Under the pieces are notes generated by a model. The model was not told the DNA's origin, did not search any database, and saw only the letters and a program-made list of their open reading frames with translations. Below, one piece after another: positions 51,871-61,322 of a stretch of DNA of 64,000 nucleotides. Both the position numbers and the translations under genes were made by a program. Origin of the DNA: Lewinellaceae bacterium. Its GTDB lineage: Bacteria > Bacteroidota > Bacteroidia > Chitinophagales > Saprospiraceae. The DNA is taken from contig JADJWX010000005.1 of assembly GCA_016716135.1 (NCBI GenBank), forward strand, positions 1-64,000. The letters are read 5' to 3'. Each line of letters begins with the position of its first letter. The first letter of the stretch is position 1.

Positions 51871-52029
51871 TTGCCTCCAAGTCAATATACGCTCGCCCCT
51901 TTCAATCCAGGTCCCCCCGTTCATGAAAATGCTTTTGCGCTTGCGCTAACTTGGCAAGTTTATTGGTAATCTCCACGAGTAGTCTTACGTAAGCATTTCA
52001 ATTGGTGATTGTTAAACACCCTGAATTAT

Positions 52030-55000
52030 ATGGGACAGACAAGTATTTCTTTTGGGAAAATCCTGATGCGAAGCTGGATTAGTCTTATTGCCATTCTTTT
52101 TCCCGTGCTGATGCATGCTCAAGTCAGCGTTACATTTTTGCAAACCAATGCTAGTTGTTTTGGGAACTGCGACGGTTCGGCAATGGCGGTCGGCATAGGC
52201 GGGGCCTTTCCATACACCTTTGCCTGGAGTACCGGCAGTACGGTTGCTTCCGTGAACAATCTTTGCGCAGGTACCTATACCGTTACGGTTACGGATGCTG
52301 CACAGAATACCGGCACCGGATCGGTGACGATTGTTCAACCCAACCAGCTAACCGTAACCGTTGAAACGGAAAATCAAATATGCGGTGTGGCGCCCGACGG
52401 CGCGGCATTTGCCAGTGTTACAGGTGGTACGGCGCCCTTTACGTATAACTGGAGCAACAACGCCAGTGGCAGCACCATCACCGGCTTGGCAGAAGGCCCC
52501 TATACCGTCACGGTTACGGACTTCAACGGTTGCACCGCAGTGGATGTCGATTCTGTGTTCTTCTGGAATGAAGGAATCTGGCTGATGTGTATCCCCGACT
52601 CGAATATAACCTGTTTTGGCGAAAGCAACGGTGTTGCCCACGTGACCCCGATGAGCGGCACGCCACCATACACGTACATTTGGAACAATTCGGCTGTTAC
52701 ACAAAGCATTTCTGGTGTGACCGCAGGTACTTATTCGGTGACCGTGACCGATGTTAACGGGTGTGTAAACTCCTGTACACTGACGCTAACAGAACCTCCC
52801 GTGCTCACGGCAACAGCCGACTCAACTGCGGCACTTTGCGGGGCGCCCGGCACGGCTACCGTGACGGCTGCCGGAGGAACTCCCGGATACACCTACAGCT
52901 GGAGTACCGGTGATAATACGCAGACGATCAGCGCCCCACCGGGTATGGTTACAGTAACCATTACCGATGCAAATACCTGTGATGTGGTGGTTGAAATTTC
53001 CATTCCGGGCGATACGGTCGCGGTGGAAGTGACGACCAATATTCTTGACAGCGCCTTATGCCTGTTGGGCGGCTCTGCCGAAGCAATGGCTACCGGTGGT
53101 TCGGGTAACTACAACTTTCTTTGGGATAACGGTACAACATCTGCTGCTATCCTGAATGCAGCAGCCGGTACGTATACGGTTACTGTTACCGAACAGCCAT
53201 CCGGATGTACAGGTACATCTACTGCTCAAATTCCCGAAAAACCGTCCGATCTTAGCATAGAGGCTGTGATGACCATGCAGGCTGGCTGTACTGTTGGAGG
53301 CAGTGCAACGGCTACTGTTACCGGCGGTATCCCTCCCTATACCGTTGTTTGGGATAGCACCTTTACGGGTAGCAATATTTCCGATCTTGCCATTGGGCCT
53401 CATATCGTGATTGTAACCGACTCCGCCGGTTGTGTGGCAACGGATACGATCCAAATAACAAAATCGGAAGACCCAACTGTCGTTGCCAGTCAGGATACCA
53501 TGGTGACCTGCGCCAGCAATGGCAGCGCGATTGCCAATGCTTCCGGTGGCGTTGCGCCTTATGATTATTCCTGGAGCAGTGGCGCACTTACCGCTGCGGC
53601 GCCAAATCTGGCAGCAGGGACCTACACCGTGACCGCCACCGATGATGTTGGTTGTACCGCTACGGCTACAGTTACTTTGGAAGAGCCTGAAGACCCAACC
53701 GTAACTGTTATCAATATTGTGAATGCAAGCTGTACCGTACCGGGCAGCGCTACGGCATCGCCATCCGACGGCATGGCGCCATATACTTATTTGTGGGACA
53801 ATGGGGAGACGACACAAACAGCCGTTAACCTCAGTCCCGGCATGCATACGGTCACAGTTACCGATGCCGGCGGTTGCAGTGTTATCTCCGATGACATTAC
53901 AATTACGCAACCGGATGCACCAAACGTCACTACGCAAATGCTCACCAAAGCCAATTGCAATAACACCGGCGGCGGTAGCGCTATGGCAACGGCTACTGCC
54001 GGTGCCGGGGGCTATATGTTTGCCTGGAGCAGTGGCGGTGATACGGATACGGAAACCGGGCTAAATGCAGGCACATACACCGTGACTGTTACGGATGCAC
54101 TTGACTGTACAGCCACCGCCACGGTAACTATTGTGGAAAAAGACCCGCCAACCGTGACACTGAATGTTACAGCTGCCGCTACCTGTGCCCTGGACGGCGC
54201 TGTGGAGGCGATTCCGGCAGATGGCACCCCGTCGTATTCCTTCCTCTGGTCGGGTGGTCAAACCAGTGCGGCTATTTCAGGATTAGCCGCGGGTACCTAT
54301 ACCGTTACGATTACGGATAACGCGACTTGTACGGTGGTCGATTCCGTCTCCCTGCCGCTCCCTCCTTCTCCAACAGTCGATATTATTGCATCCACGGATT
54401 CCGATTGCGCCGTACCGGGTACTGCAACTGCAGAAACTACCGGCGGCACGCCCCAGTATAGTTACGTATGGGACAATGGTGAAACTACGGCTATGGCGGT
54501 CAACTTGAGCCCGGGCTTGCATACCGTTACGGTTACCGATAACAATAAATGTACGGATACCGACACCGTTACGATCAATGTGGTCGGCTCGGGTGGGGTT
54601 AATGTTGGTGATTTTGTTTGGTACGAATACAACAACAATCCGGACGGCTTCCAGCATCCTATCGAAACTGGCGTCGACAGCGTTTCCGTTATGTTGATCC
54701 AGGCCGGGCCGGACGGCGAGTTCAATACCCCGGACGACATTATCGTTGACAGCACACTTACGGATACGCTTGGTAAATACCTGTTTTCCTGTGTGCCGCC
54801 AGGCGAATATATTATCATGTTTGGCAATCTTCCGGTAGGTTATGAATTTACACGGAAAGATTATGTCAACAACGACTGTAAGGATAGTGACGCGAATAAC
54901 CAGGGAAAAACAAATCCATTCACAATCCAGGCAGGGCAAAGCGACAATTTGTGCGTAGATGCCGGTATTCTGCTGATTTGTGAAAACGTGGACAACCCCG

Positions 55001-55851
55001 GCATGATTTGTTGCAACCAGACGATCTGTGAGGGCGACACCCCGGCTATGCTTTATGAGTCGGTGCCACCTTCAGGTGGAAGCGGTGACCTGGAGTACCT
55101 CTGGATGCAACTGGTGCAATTTGGCTCTGCGCCGCCTACCTGGGTAGCAATACCCGGTGCTACAAATATTGACTATCAACCGGGTGCACTTTCTGAAACT
55201 GCGTACTTCATGCGTTGTGTGCGCCGGGAAGATTGCTTCGAATTCAAGGAGTCAAATATTATTACGATTACGGTGCTTCCTGCCGGTTCGCCTTCCTGCG
55301 CACAGTTTTTCACCGACTTTAATGTATCGGCAATGAGTACCTCCACCGTTCAGGTTCGTTGGAAAACACAACCGGAATTGAGCAGGTACCTCTACACGGT
55401 GGAGCGTTCTATGGATAAGATCAATTGGACTGTTGTTGAAGAAGTTATGGGCCATGAAGATGCAACGGGCCTTAACCAGTATGAGGTTATGGACCATGCA
55501 CCGGCCAACGGTATGAATTTCTACCGCGTTAAGCGCCGCAGTAACTCCGGAGCAGAAGCGCTCACCGATATCCGGGAAATTGAAATTTTCATGACGAAGA
55601 AAGAGTCGCTGGCCGTTTACCCAAACCCCGTGGCACAAACACTCTATATCCGCAACCTGATGGCCTACGATACCGATGTCCGGATAGACATGTTTACCAC
55701 AAAAGGTGAGTTGCTGATCAGCTTGAAAGTACCTGCAGGAACGATGCAAAATTTTGAAGTTCCGATGTCAGACCTGCCACAGGGGCTGTATATCGCCCGG
55801 GTCCGTTTTGACGATGGTGAGACAAAGACAATGAAAATTTCGAAGATGTAA
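52030..55851 (+). CDS. SprB-repeat surface protein with type IX secretion signal
   Basis: About 1273 residues. A signal peptide follows the start (SLIAILFPVLMHAQ). About eleven SprB-type repeats of roughly 75 residues fill residues 35-860; each ends with a variant of AGTYTVTVTDxxGCT and pairs with a 'YxYxWSxG' strand. Next come an SdrD-B-like domain (GDFVWYEYNNNPDGFQHPIE, about 865-960), an Ig-like segment, a fibronectin-like domain (VQVRWKTQPELSRYLYTVERS) and a C-terminal type A sorting domain (LAVYPNPVAQTLYI ... GLYIARVRFDDGETKTMKI). In gliding Bacteroidota, SprB repeats mark motile surface adhesins. Start is uncertain: ATG 52030 or 52066 (a TTG at 52009 is also in frame). A terminator follows. 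Confidence 0.9.
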   Translation: MGQTSISFGKILMRSWISLIAILFPVLMHAQVSVTFLQTNASCFGNCDGSAMAVGIGGAFPYTFAWSTGSTVASVNNLCAGTYTVTVTDAAQNTGTGSVTIVQPNQLTVTVETENQICGVAPDGAAFASVTGGTAPFTYNWSNNASGSTITGLAEGPYTVTVTDFNGCTAVDVDSVFFWNEGIWLMCIPDSNITCFGESNGVAHVTPMSGTPPYTYIWNNSAVTQSISGVTAGTYSVTVTDVNGCVNSCTLTLTEPPVLTATADSTAALCGAPGTATVTAAGGTPGYTYSWSTGDNTQTISAPPGMVTVTITDANTCDVVVEISIPGDTVAVEVTTNILDSALCLLGGSAEAMATGGSGNYNFLWDNGTTSAAILNAAAGTYTVTVTEQPSGCTGTSTAQIPEKPSDLSIEAVMTMQAGCTVGGSATATVTGGIPPYTVVWDSTFTGSNISDLAIGPHIVIVTDSAGCVATDTIQITKSEDPTVVASQDTMVTCASNGSAIANASGGVAPYDYSWSSGALTAAAPNLAAGTYTVTATDDVGCTATATVTLEEPEDPTVTVINIVNASCTVPGSATASPSDGMAPYTYLWDNGETTQTAVNLSPGMHTVTVTDAGGCSVISDDITITQPDAPNVTTQMLTKANCNNTGGGSAMATATAGAGGYMFAWSSGGDTDTETGLNAGTYTVTVTDALDCTATATVTIVEKDPPTVTLNVTAAATCALDGAVEAIPADGTPSYSFLWSGGQTSAAISGLAAGTYTVTITDNATCTVVDSVSLPLPPSPTVDIIASTDSDCAVPGTATAETTGGTPQYSYVWDNGETTAMAVNLSPGLHTVTVTDNNKCTDTDTVTINVVGSGGVNVGDFVWYEYNNNPDGFQHPIETGVDSVSVMLIQAGPDGEFNTPDDIIVDSTLTDTLGKYLFSCVPPGEYIIMFGNLPVGYEFTRKDYVNNDCKDSDANNQGKTNPFTIQAGQSDNLCVDAGILLICENVDNPGMICCNQTICEGDTPAMLYESVPPSGGSGDLEYLWMQLVQFGSAPPTWVAIPGATNIDYQPGALSETAYFMRCVRREDCFEFKESNIITITVLPAGSPSCAQFFTDFNVSAMSTSTVQVRWKTQPELSRYLYTVERSMDKINWTVVEEVMGHEDATGLNQYEVMDHAPANGMNFYRVKRRSNSGAEALTDIREIEIFMTKKESLAVYPNPVAQTLYIRNLMAYDTDVRIDMFTTKGELLISLKVPAGTMQNFEVPMSDLPQGLYIARVRFDDGETKTMKISKM

Positions 55852-55874
55852 ACCAGCCTGGTATAAATAGGAGA

Positions 55875-55909
55875 ACCGCCCTGTAGTTCCGGCTGCAGGG
55901 CGGTTTTTT
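55875..55909 (+). terminator. Terminator of the SprB-repeat gene
   Basis: ACCGCCCTGTAG / CTGCAGGGCGGT stem (one mismatch) with a 6-base loop, followed by six T. The last bases touch the end of the convergent radical SAM gene. Confidence 0.85.
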
Positions 55910-57413
55910 ACATGCCTTCGATTTCCGGCTGCCGGTAGCGGAGCCAAAATTTTTGGAGCGCCTTCAGCTCGTAGGGGAAGTGAAAAAAATTAAATTTATA
56001 GCGCAGGCTTGCCAGTTGGCTTATGACCCGGCGTTGCAAAATGGTCAGTTTGGTATCCGACGCTGTGGGAAAACGGGCATGCAATACCGTTTCAAAATCG
56101 TGGATGCGATCTACCATTGCCGGAGTAAGCCAGGGGGTCAGCGGATTGCGGCGCAGGTCAAAAGATTCCCATTGCGGAGAGAGCCAGTCATCGAGTTTTT
56201 TAGGGAAAGAAAATCCGGCCTTAACAATCCGCTCGTACAATTCCGAGCCTTCTGTCGGCACGGGCGAGTACAGGTAAATGATAATTTCCGTTTCCGGGTT
56301 AATGCGCTTGATCGTTTTTATAAAAGCAATGTCTTCCTCAATTTGCGCCCAAACCTGCTCCGGAGTATCGGCAGGCATACCCAACACGAAGGAGTACTCC
56401 GGAATAATATCAAACTGTTTCATCCGTGCAGCAAATTCCTGAATTTGTTTGCCGGTTTGTTTGCCGCCCTTGTCCATTTGTTTGAGTAGCGCATCGTTGC
56501 CGGTTTCGGCGCCAAAAAAGATCATCCGGCATCCGGCACGACGCATCAATGCCAGCGTGTCGTCAGAATACTGGTCAATGGTATCGATCCGGCCTTCACC
56601 CCACCAGCGCATGTTCTCGTTCAGCATCATTTCGGAAAATGCCCGCGTTCGTTTTTCGCTGACAAAAAAATTGTTGTCGTGAAATTCGATACTGTCGGCA
56701 CCCCATTTTTGCTTTACAAACTGTACATCCCGGTAAATATTTTCTGCCGACTTGCCGCGCCAGCGCGCATCATAAATGGGTACTACCGCACAAAACGAAC
56801 ATTTGAACGGGCAACCCATACTGCTGTGGTAGGCCAGGGTGCGACGCCCCAGGAAGGTGGGGTTCAGGTAGCGCTGCATGGGATAGAACCGGTCGAGGTA
56901 TTCGTACGGGAGTTGCGGCAGGGTGTCCTGATCCAGAAGACCTTCTTTGCTGTTTTTGATAATTGCGCCCTCCGGTGTTTTCCAGATCAGGTTTGGAATA
57001 AACTCATAGGGCGCTTTGTTTTCCAAAGCATCCAGCAGCCCGGGGAAAGCCTGGTCGCCCGGTCCGTAAATCACAAAATCCACATAGCCGCTTTCCATCA
57101 CCACCTGGTACTGGTTGCTGGCAAAGTAGCCGCCCCAGATGTTGATCACCGTTGGAAATTGCTCCCGAATACGCCGCGTAATGGGGATTGCCTGCCGGAG
57201 TTGCGGACCCGGCATTACGGTACAACCAAAATATTGAATTTCACCGCTGCGCAAATATGACTCGATACATGCCCAGGGGTCGGCTTCCAGGTTACCGTCG
57301 ACAAACACAAATTCGTACCGCCCGAAAATGGAGGCCCCCACCTGTAAAATGCTGTTGGGTACCCGGTGTTTCGCATTGGCGCTGCGCGGATTGAAGAGGA
57401 GGACTTTAGCCAT
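55908..57413 (-). CDS. B12-binding-domain radical SAM protein
   Basis: 501 residues. N-terminal cobalamin-binding-like domain (about 1-150, VLLFNPRSANAKHRVPNSILQVGASIFG), lacking an obvious DxHxxG motif, then a radical SAM domain with the cluster motif GCPFKCSFCAV (CX3CX2C, about residue 200), EFHDNNFF and GAETGNDALLKQMDKGG. Related enzymes methylate or rearrange lipids and natural products, such as the hopanoid methylase family; substrate unknown here. Start ATG 57413. A short palindrome TTCACG-GAA-CGTGAA (57423-57437) lies just upstream, with a -7 box TACTTTTG at 57464-57471. Confidence 0.88.
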   Translation of the reverse strand: MAKVLLFNPRSANAKHRVPNSILQVGASIFGRYEFVFVDGNLEADPWACIESYLRSGEIQYFGCTVMPGPQLRQAIPITRRIREQFPTVINIWGGYFASNQYQVVMESGYVDFVIYGPGDQAFPGLLDALENKAPYEFIPNLIWKTPEGAIIKNSKEGLLDQDTLPQLPYEYLDRFYPMQRYLNPTFLGRRTLAYHSSMGCPFKCSFCAVVPIYDARWRGKSAENIYRDVQFVKQKWGADSIEFHDNNFFVSEKRTRAFSEMMLNENMRWWGEGRIDTIDQYSDDTLALMRRAGCRMIFFGAETGNDALLKQMDKGGKQTGKQIQEFAARMKQFDIIPEYSFVLGMPADTPEQVWAQIEEDIAFIKTIKRINPETEIIIYLYSPVPTEGSELYERIVKAGFSFPKKLDDWLSPQWESFDLRRNPLTPWLTPAMVDRIHDFETVLHARFPTASDTKLTILQRRVISQLASLRYKFNFFHFPYELKALQKFWLRYRQPEIEGM

Positions 57414-57422
57414 GGCCTGTCA

Positions 57423-57437
57423 TTCACGGAACGTGAA
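57423..57437. promoter_or_regulatory. Inverted repeat before the radical SAM gene
   Basis: TTCACG, GAA, CGTGAA: 6-bp perfect arms, three-base spacer, within the presumed leader of the radical SAM transcript. Could be an operator or a leader hairpin. Confidence 0.35.
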
Positions 57438-57463
57438 ATTTTTTGCTTAATAAAATTCAAATG

Positions 57464-57471
57464 CAAAAGTA
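57464..57471 (-). promoter_or_regulatory. Probable -7 box of the radical SAM gene
   Basis: TACTTTTG followed by C on the minus strand, 50 bases before the ATG at 57413. Confidence 0.45.
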
Positions 57472-57664
57472 GAAAATGCCGGAATAGAGGCAGGTATTGC
57501 CGAAAAATGTGTTAAATTGTTAATGCAAGGTCAACGCTTCCGGGGTATGCCCGGGCTTGGTGTGACTCTTGCAGGAAACCAGTGTCTCAAGGTTGTCTCT
57601 GTTAAGGAACAGGGGCAGGCAATACAAAAAGGAAGATTGTTTTCATTTGGTTTTTTGGGGTTTT

Positions 57665-57697
57665 AGCCGCCGGCATGCAATATGTCGGTGGCTTTTT
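57665..57697 (+). terminator. Orphan plus-strand terminator
   Basis: 12-bp stem AGCCGCCGGCAT / ATGTCGGTGGCT (two G-T pairs), 5-base loop, then TTTTT. The flanking genes both run on the minus strand, so no annotated plus-strand gene ends here. On the minus strand no T-run follows. Confidence 0.6.
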
Positions 57698-57714
57698 GTT
57701 TGTGATGGCGAGGA

Positions 57715-58176
57715 CTATGCGGAAACAATTTTCACATTGACGGCACTGGCGCCTTTAGGGCCCATTTCAATTTCGAAGGTGACCTTGTCGTTTTCCTGAA
57801 TTTGTCCGTCGGTATTGTTGATATGTACAAAAATGCTTTCCTGGGTTGCTGTATCGGTAATAAAACCATATCCTTTTTCATCATTGAAAAATTTTACCCT
57901 GCCGTTGTGCACGGGATCTATCGGCGTATCATCTCTTGGCGGAACCCCGAGCACAATGTCCTCGGCCTTAATTTTTTTTCGCTTTGAGGGGTCTGGCGGT
58001 GTAGACGTGATATTGCCGTCTTCATCGACATAGGAAAGCATTTCTTCAAACGTTTTCTTGCCCTGCTCCGCTTTTTCCTGTTTACGTTGTTCGCGGCGCT
58101 CCTGTTTGTCCTGCCACTTTTTTCTGCGTTTTTTCTCTTTTTCTTTTTTATTAAAAGTTTGCTGTGATTTTGCCAT
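57715..58176 (-). CDS. Cold-shock-domain protein with basic N-terminal extension
   Basis: 153 residues. A Lys/Arg-rich segment (about 8-45, KKEKEKKRRKKWQDKQERRE and similar) precedes an acidic linker and the cold-shock domain at about 88-153 (GRVKFFNDEKGYGFITD with RNP1, SIFVHINN with RNP2). It probably binds single-stranded RNA or DNA. Extended CSPs of this type are common in Bacteroidota. The only good -7 box lies about 240 bases upstream, implying a long leader. Confidence 0.9.
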   Translation of the reverse strand: MAKSQQTFNKKEKEKKRRKKWQDKQERREQRKQEKAEQGKKTFEEMLSYVDEDGNITSTPPDPSKRKKIKAEDIVLGVPPRDDTPIDPVHNGRVKFFNDEKGYGFITDTATQESIFVHINNTDGQIQENDKVTFEIEMGPKGASAVNVKIVSA

Positions 58177-58410
58177 ATTTCAAATAAGTTAAAAATGACC
58201 ACTACTGGAACGACGATGCCATATCGGCATGGCCGTTCAGGTAAATGTGGCGTTTGTATAAATCTGGTTGAAATCAGGCCACTAGGCCCGGCTCCGGTGG
58301 TAATACACTGTTGTTAACGCGGCGGGAGTATTCCTGTTCACTAAAGGTGTACGAATATCCGGTCGAATAATATTGGTTTTTGAGAGGCGTCCAGGACAAT
58401 GTGGAGTAGC
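58177..58410 (-). promoter_or_regulatory. Probable long 5' leader of the cold-shock gene
   Basis: 234 bases between the presumed transcription start and the ATG, far longer than the 20-60 bases seen at other genes here. It contains complementary stretches such as ATGCC-GATAT-GGCAT (near 58218-58235). A thermosensing leader, as in E. coli cspA, is plausible but unproven. Confidence 0.4.
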
Positions 58411-58416
58411 TTTTTG

Positions 58417-58424
58417 CAAAGGTA
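58417..58424 (-). promoter_or_regulatory. Probable -7 box of the cold-shock gene
   Basis: TACCTTTG followed by C on the minus strand, just after the stop of the upstream gene. Confidence 0.5.
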
Positions 58425-58435
58425 GCGCCTGGCAG

Positions 58436-58987
58436 TTACAAAGTAGCTGTTTTTTCTTCCAGGTATTCGATCAGGGGAATGGCGAGGGAGAGATAGCTCA
58501 GGGCCTGATTTTGGGTGAGTTCATAGCCTTTGGCATGGGCAACCTTATTCCGGATTTGCCTCAATTCGTTGAACACCTTTACATGTTTTGTTTCGATAAC
58601 TTCCTCTCTGGACAGTACCGTTTGCATCTTTTTGTACCGTTCGGGGATGTCCAGTTCCTGCTCCGGTTCTATTTTATGCAGCAGTTTTTCCGCCCGGTCT
58701 TCAATTTCTTTCCAGGCTTCCAAAATCGCCGTGTTCGGATAGTTGCGGGCAAGCTCGAGCAGGTTCACTTTCCAGTTGTCGCTTGCCTCCAGAAGGCCTG
58801 TCCCGGCTACTTCTTTTGCTTTGGCCAGTTCCCGGTCAAACTCTAGTTCCAACTCACTTATTTTGGCTTTTTTCAACAATGGAATCAAATCTTTCAATGG
58901 TTTTCGGATAACAAACAACAGGATAAAAATGGTGATTGGCCATATTGTTTTGTCCAAAAGCTCGATGATGAATTGCAGGGTGTCCAT
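58436..58987 (-). CDS. Membrane-anchored helical protein of unknown function
   Basis: 183 residues from ATG 58987 (MDTLQFIIELLDKTIWP). One transmembrane segment (about 12-30, KTIWPITIFILLFVI) anchors a helical cytoplasmic domain. The last 50 residues (KHVKVFNELRQIRNKVAHAKGYELTQNQALSYL) resemble the DUF4145/HEPN-like pattern RN-x-x-AH. HEPN domains can be RNases, but here the motif is RNKVAH and no partner nuclease or antitoxin was recognised. A longer frame to 59050 adds 21 residues without support. Confidence 0.7.
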   Translation of the reverse strand: MDTLQFIIELLDKTIWPITIFILLFVIRKPLKDLIPLLKKAKISELELEFDRELAKAKEVAGTGLLEASDNWKVNLLELARNYPNTAILEAWKEIEDRAEKLLHKIEPEQELDIPERYKKMQTVLSREEVIETKHVKVFNELRQIRNKVAHAKGYELTQNQALSYLSLAIPLIEYLEEKTATL

Positions 58988-59113
58988 ATAGGCTGAGTCT
59001 TGCGATAGAAGTGATTGTGCCCGTGTGCAGATGCTGATGCGCACAAACAAATTTAGGGTTTACAATCTATTCAACGTGGTAATTCCCGCTCCAGTTTTGG
59101 TACCATCGTCCGG

Positions 59114-61261
59114 TTAGGCGCCCACCAATTCCGTGAACTCCGCTTCCGTCCAAATCAGCACGGTACCCAATGCCTGGGCCTTTTTCAGTTTGCTGCCTGC
59201 TTTTTCGCCTGCGACCAGTATGTTCAGGTTTTTGCTCACTCCGCTGGAAATGCTGGCGCCGGCCGCCGCCGCTTTTGCTTCGGCTTGCTCGCGGGTAAGG
59301 GTTGAAAGCGTGCCGGTGAACAGGATGGTTTTGCCCAGCAGCGGCCCCTCGCTGGCGCTGGCGGGCTTGCGGTCGGCTTCTGTCTGGCTGAGGTTGACGC
59401 CGAGCTGTTCCATGGTTTGAAGGAGTTCGACGTTGTGCTCGTTTTGGAAAAAATTGTACACATTTTGAGCCAGCACCGGACCGATATCTTTGATTTCCTG
59501 GTAACGTTCCAGATCCCAGTCTTTCAACTCCAGCACATGCCCGATGACGGCAGCCAGCAGTTTCGACGATTTCTGGCCAAGGTGATGGATACTCAGGCTG
59601 TGCAACAGCCGGTAGATCGGGTTTTGCTTTGCTTTTTCTATGGCCTTTTCAAGGTTGTCGGCTGATTTTTGACCAAAGCCTTCCAGTTGGGAAATTTGTT
59701 TGTAGTCGAGCCGGTATATGTCGGCGATGGAATGGAGCCAGCCGAGTTTGTAAAAACGCAGGATGGTGCTTTCCCCCATGCCTTCGATGTCCATCGCATG
59801 TTTGGACGTATGAAAAATCATGCGTTGCAATACCTGGGCTTCACATTCGGCGTTTTCACAACGCCAAATGGCCTCGCCTTCGGGTTTGACCAATGGGCTT
59901 TGGCACACCGGGCAGTGCGTCGGGTATACCACGGGTTGTTCCGACCCGTCGCGCAAAGCATCCAGGGTTTTGACGATGTAGGGAATCACGTCGCCGGCGC
60001 GCTCGACCAGCACCTGGTCGCCGATGCGGATGTCTTTGTTTCGGATAAAATCCTCGTTGTGCAGGCTTACATTTTGAACCGTAACTCCGGCCAGTTGCAC
60101 GGGTTCCAGTTTGGCCACCGGCGTCACGGCGCCGGTTTTCCCCACCTGAAATTCGACATCGCGCAAGCGGGTGGTTGCCTGCCGGGCCTTGAACTTGAAA
60201 GCGATCGCCCAGCGCGGGTGGTGGGTGGTGGAGCCGCATTTTTCCTGCAAGTCCAGGCTGTTCACTTTGACCACCATGCCGTCAATCTCGTATGGGTAGT
60301 CGTCGCGCTGGTTTTGCCAATAGTTGCACAGATCGATGACTTCGGCAATGTTGCGGCAAACCCCGTCTCCAGCCCCTTCAGGTGCGGGGTCGGGAATTTT
60401 AAATCCCAATTCACCCAAAATTTCCACGGTTTGGTGGTGGGTTTTAAATGCGCCCAGTATGTTTTTTCCCGATTCGTCCACAGCATAACCCAATTGGTAC
60501 ACAAATGCCTCAAGGCCCCGGCCGGCAGCTTCCCGGGGGTCCTTCATGCGCAGGCCACCGGTGGCGGCATTCCGGGGGTTTGCAAACAGCACTTCGCCAG
60601 CGGCCAGGCGCCGGGCGTTTATTTTTTCAAAAATGTCTTTCCGGATGAGCGCTTCTCCGCGGAGCTCCACTTTGGCCATGCCGTATTTGGAAAACCCGGC
60701 GGTGAGCGGGATAGAACGCAGGGTGCGCATGTTGGCGGTGATCTCGTCGCCCAGCTCGCCGTTGCCACGGGTGGCTGCGCGCGCCAGGCGGTCATTTTCG
60801 TAGATTAACACGATTGTACCGCCGTCGAATTTAGGCTCCACGGCGTACTCCACCTCGGCATCGGGCGGCAGGCTGCACAGTTTTTTCACCGCGGTATCGA
60901 AGTCGAGCAAATCTTCCGCATCATACGAATTATCGAGCGAAAGCATGGGCGTAAGGTGTACCACCTGTTCGACGGTTTCCGTCAGATCAGGTGAAACGCG
61001 CTGGGTGGGTGAGTCAGGAGTGACCAGATCGGGGTATTGGGCCTCGATAGCTTCCAGTTGTTTGTACAGCTGGTCGTACTCGAAATCGCTGATCACCGGG
61101 TCGTTTTGCACATAGTAGCGCCATTCGTGGTAGCGAATGATATTGCCAAGTTCCCAGGCGCGTTCGCTGGCCTGGTTGAAATCGGCGGGTTCGGCCGGCA
61201 AGGTTTTCAGCAGCTCCTTGGAGCGTTCGAAGAGGATGCGTTGGGCTTCTTTCGAGTACAT
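59114..61261 (-). CDS. ligA: NAD-dependent DNA ligase
   Basis: Seals nicks in replication and repair. 715 residues: Ia domain and adenylation domain with the nucleophilic lysine in VEPKFDGGTI (KxDG, about residue 140), OB fold (GKTGAVTPVAKLEPVQLAG), the four-cysteine zinc motif in CPVCQSPLVKPEGEAIWRCENAEC (written here in two parts: CPVC and C-x5-C), HhH domain and a C-terminal BRCT domain (about 635-715, LLGKTILFTGTLSTLTREQAEAKAAAAGASISSGVS region). Length normal, complete. A nested inverted repeat (61263-61318) lies directly upstream. Confidence 0.96.
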   Translation of the reverse strand: MYSKEAQRILFERSKELLKTLPAEPADFNQASERAWELGNIIRYHEWRYYVQNDPVISDFEYDQLYKQLEAIEAQYPDLVTPDSPTQRVSPDLTETVEQVVHLTPMLSLDNSYDAEDLLDFDTAVKKLCSLPPDAEVEYAVEPKFDGGTIVLIYENDRLARAATRGNGELGDEITANMRTLRSIPLTAGFSKYGMAKVELRGEALIRKDIFEKINARRLAAGEVLFANPRNAATGGLRMKDPREAAGRGLEAFVYQLGYAVDESGKNILGAFKTHHQTVEILGELGFKIPDPAPEGAGDGVCRNIAEVIDLCNYWQNQRDDYPYEIDGMVVKVNSLDLQEKCGSTTHHPRWAIAFKFKARQATTRLRDVEFQVGKTGAVTPVAKLEPVQLAGVTVQNVSLHNEDFIRNKDIRIGDQVLVERAGDVIPYIVKTLDALRDGSEQPVVYPTHCPVCQSPLVKPEGEAIWRCENAECEAQVLQRMIFHTSKHAMDIEGMGESTILRFYKLGWLHSIADIYRLDYKQISQLEGFGQKSADNLEKAIEKAKQNPIYRLLHSLSIHHLGQKSSKLLAAVIGHVLELKDWDLERYQEIKDIGPVLAQNVYNFFQNEHNVELLQTMEQLGVNLSQTEADRKPASASEGPLLGKTILFTGTLSTLTREQAEAKAAAAGASISSGVSKNLNILVAGEKAGSKLKKAQALGTVLIWTEAEFTELVGA

Positions 61262-61262
61262 C

Positions 61263-61318
61263 TTTTGTTGATCAGTTGTTTGGTAGAACTGTTGATTCGA
61301 ATCGACAAATCAACAAAA
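61263..61318. repeat. Inverted repeat between ligA and the upstream gene
   Basis: TTTTGTTGAT (61263-61272) and ATCAACAAAA (61309-61318) form perfect arms, with a smaller near-palindrome GTTGATTCGAATCGAC inside. Could be a terminator/attenuator or a ligA leader hairpin. Confidence 0.45.
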
Positions 61319-61322
61319 AGTT

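Noticed and set aside
57569..57799. 76-residue plus-strand ORF overlapping the cold-shock gene
   Set aside because: It reads antisense through the cold-shock domain and has no independent support.
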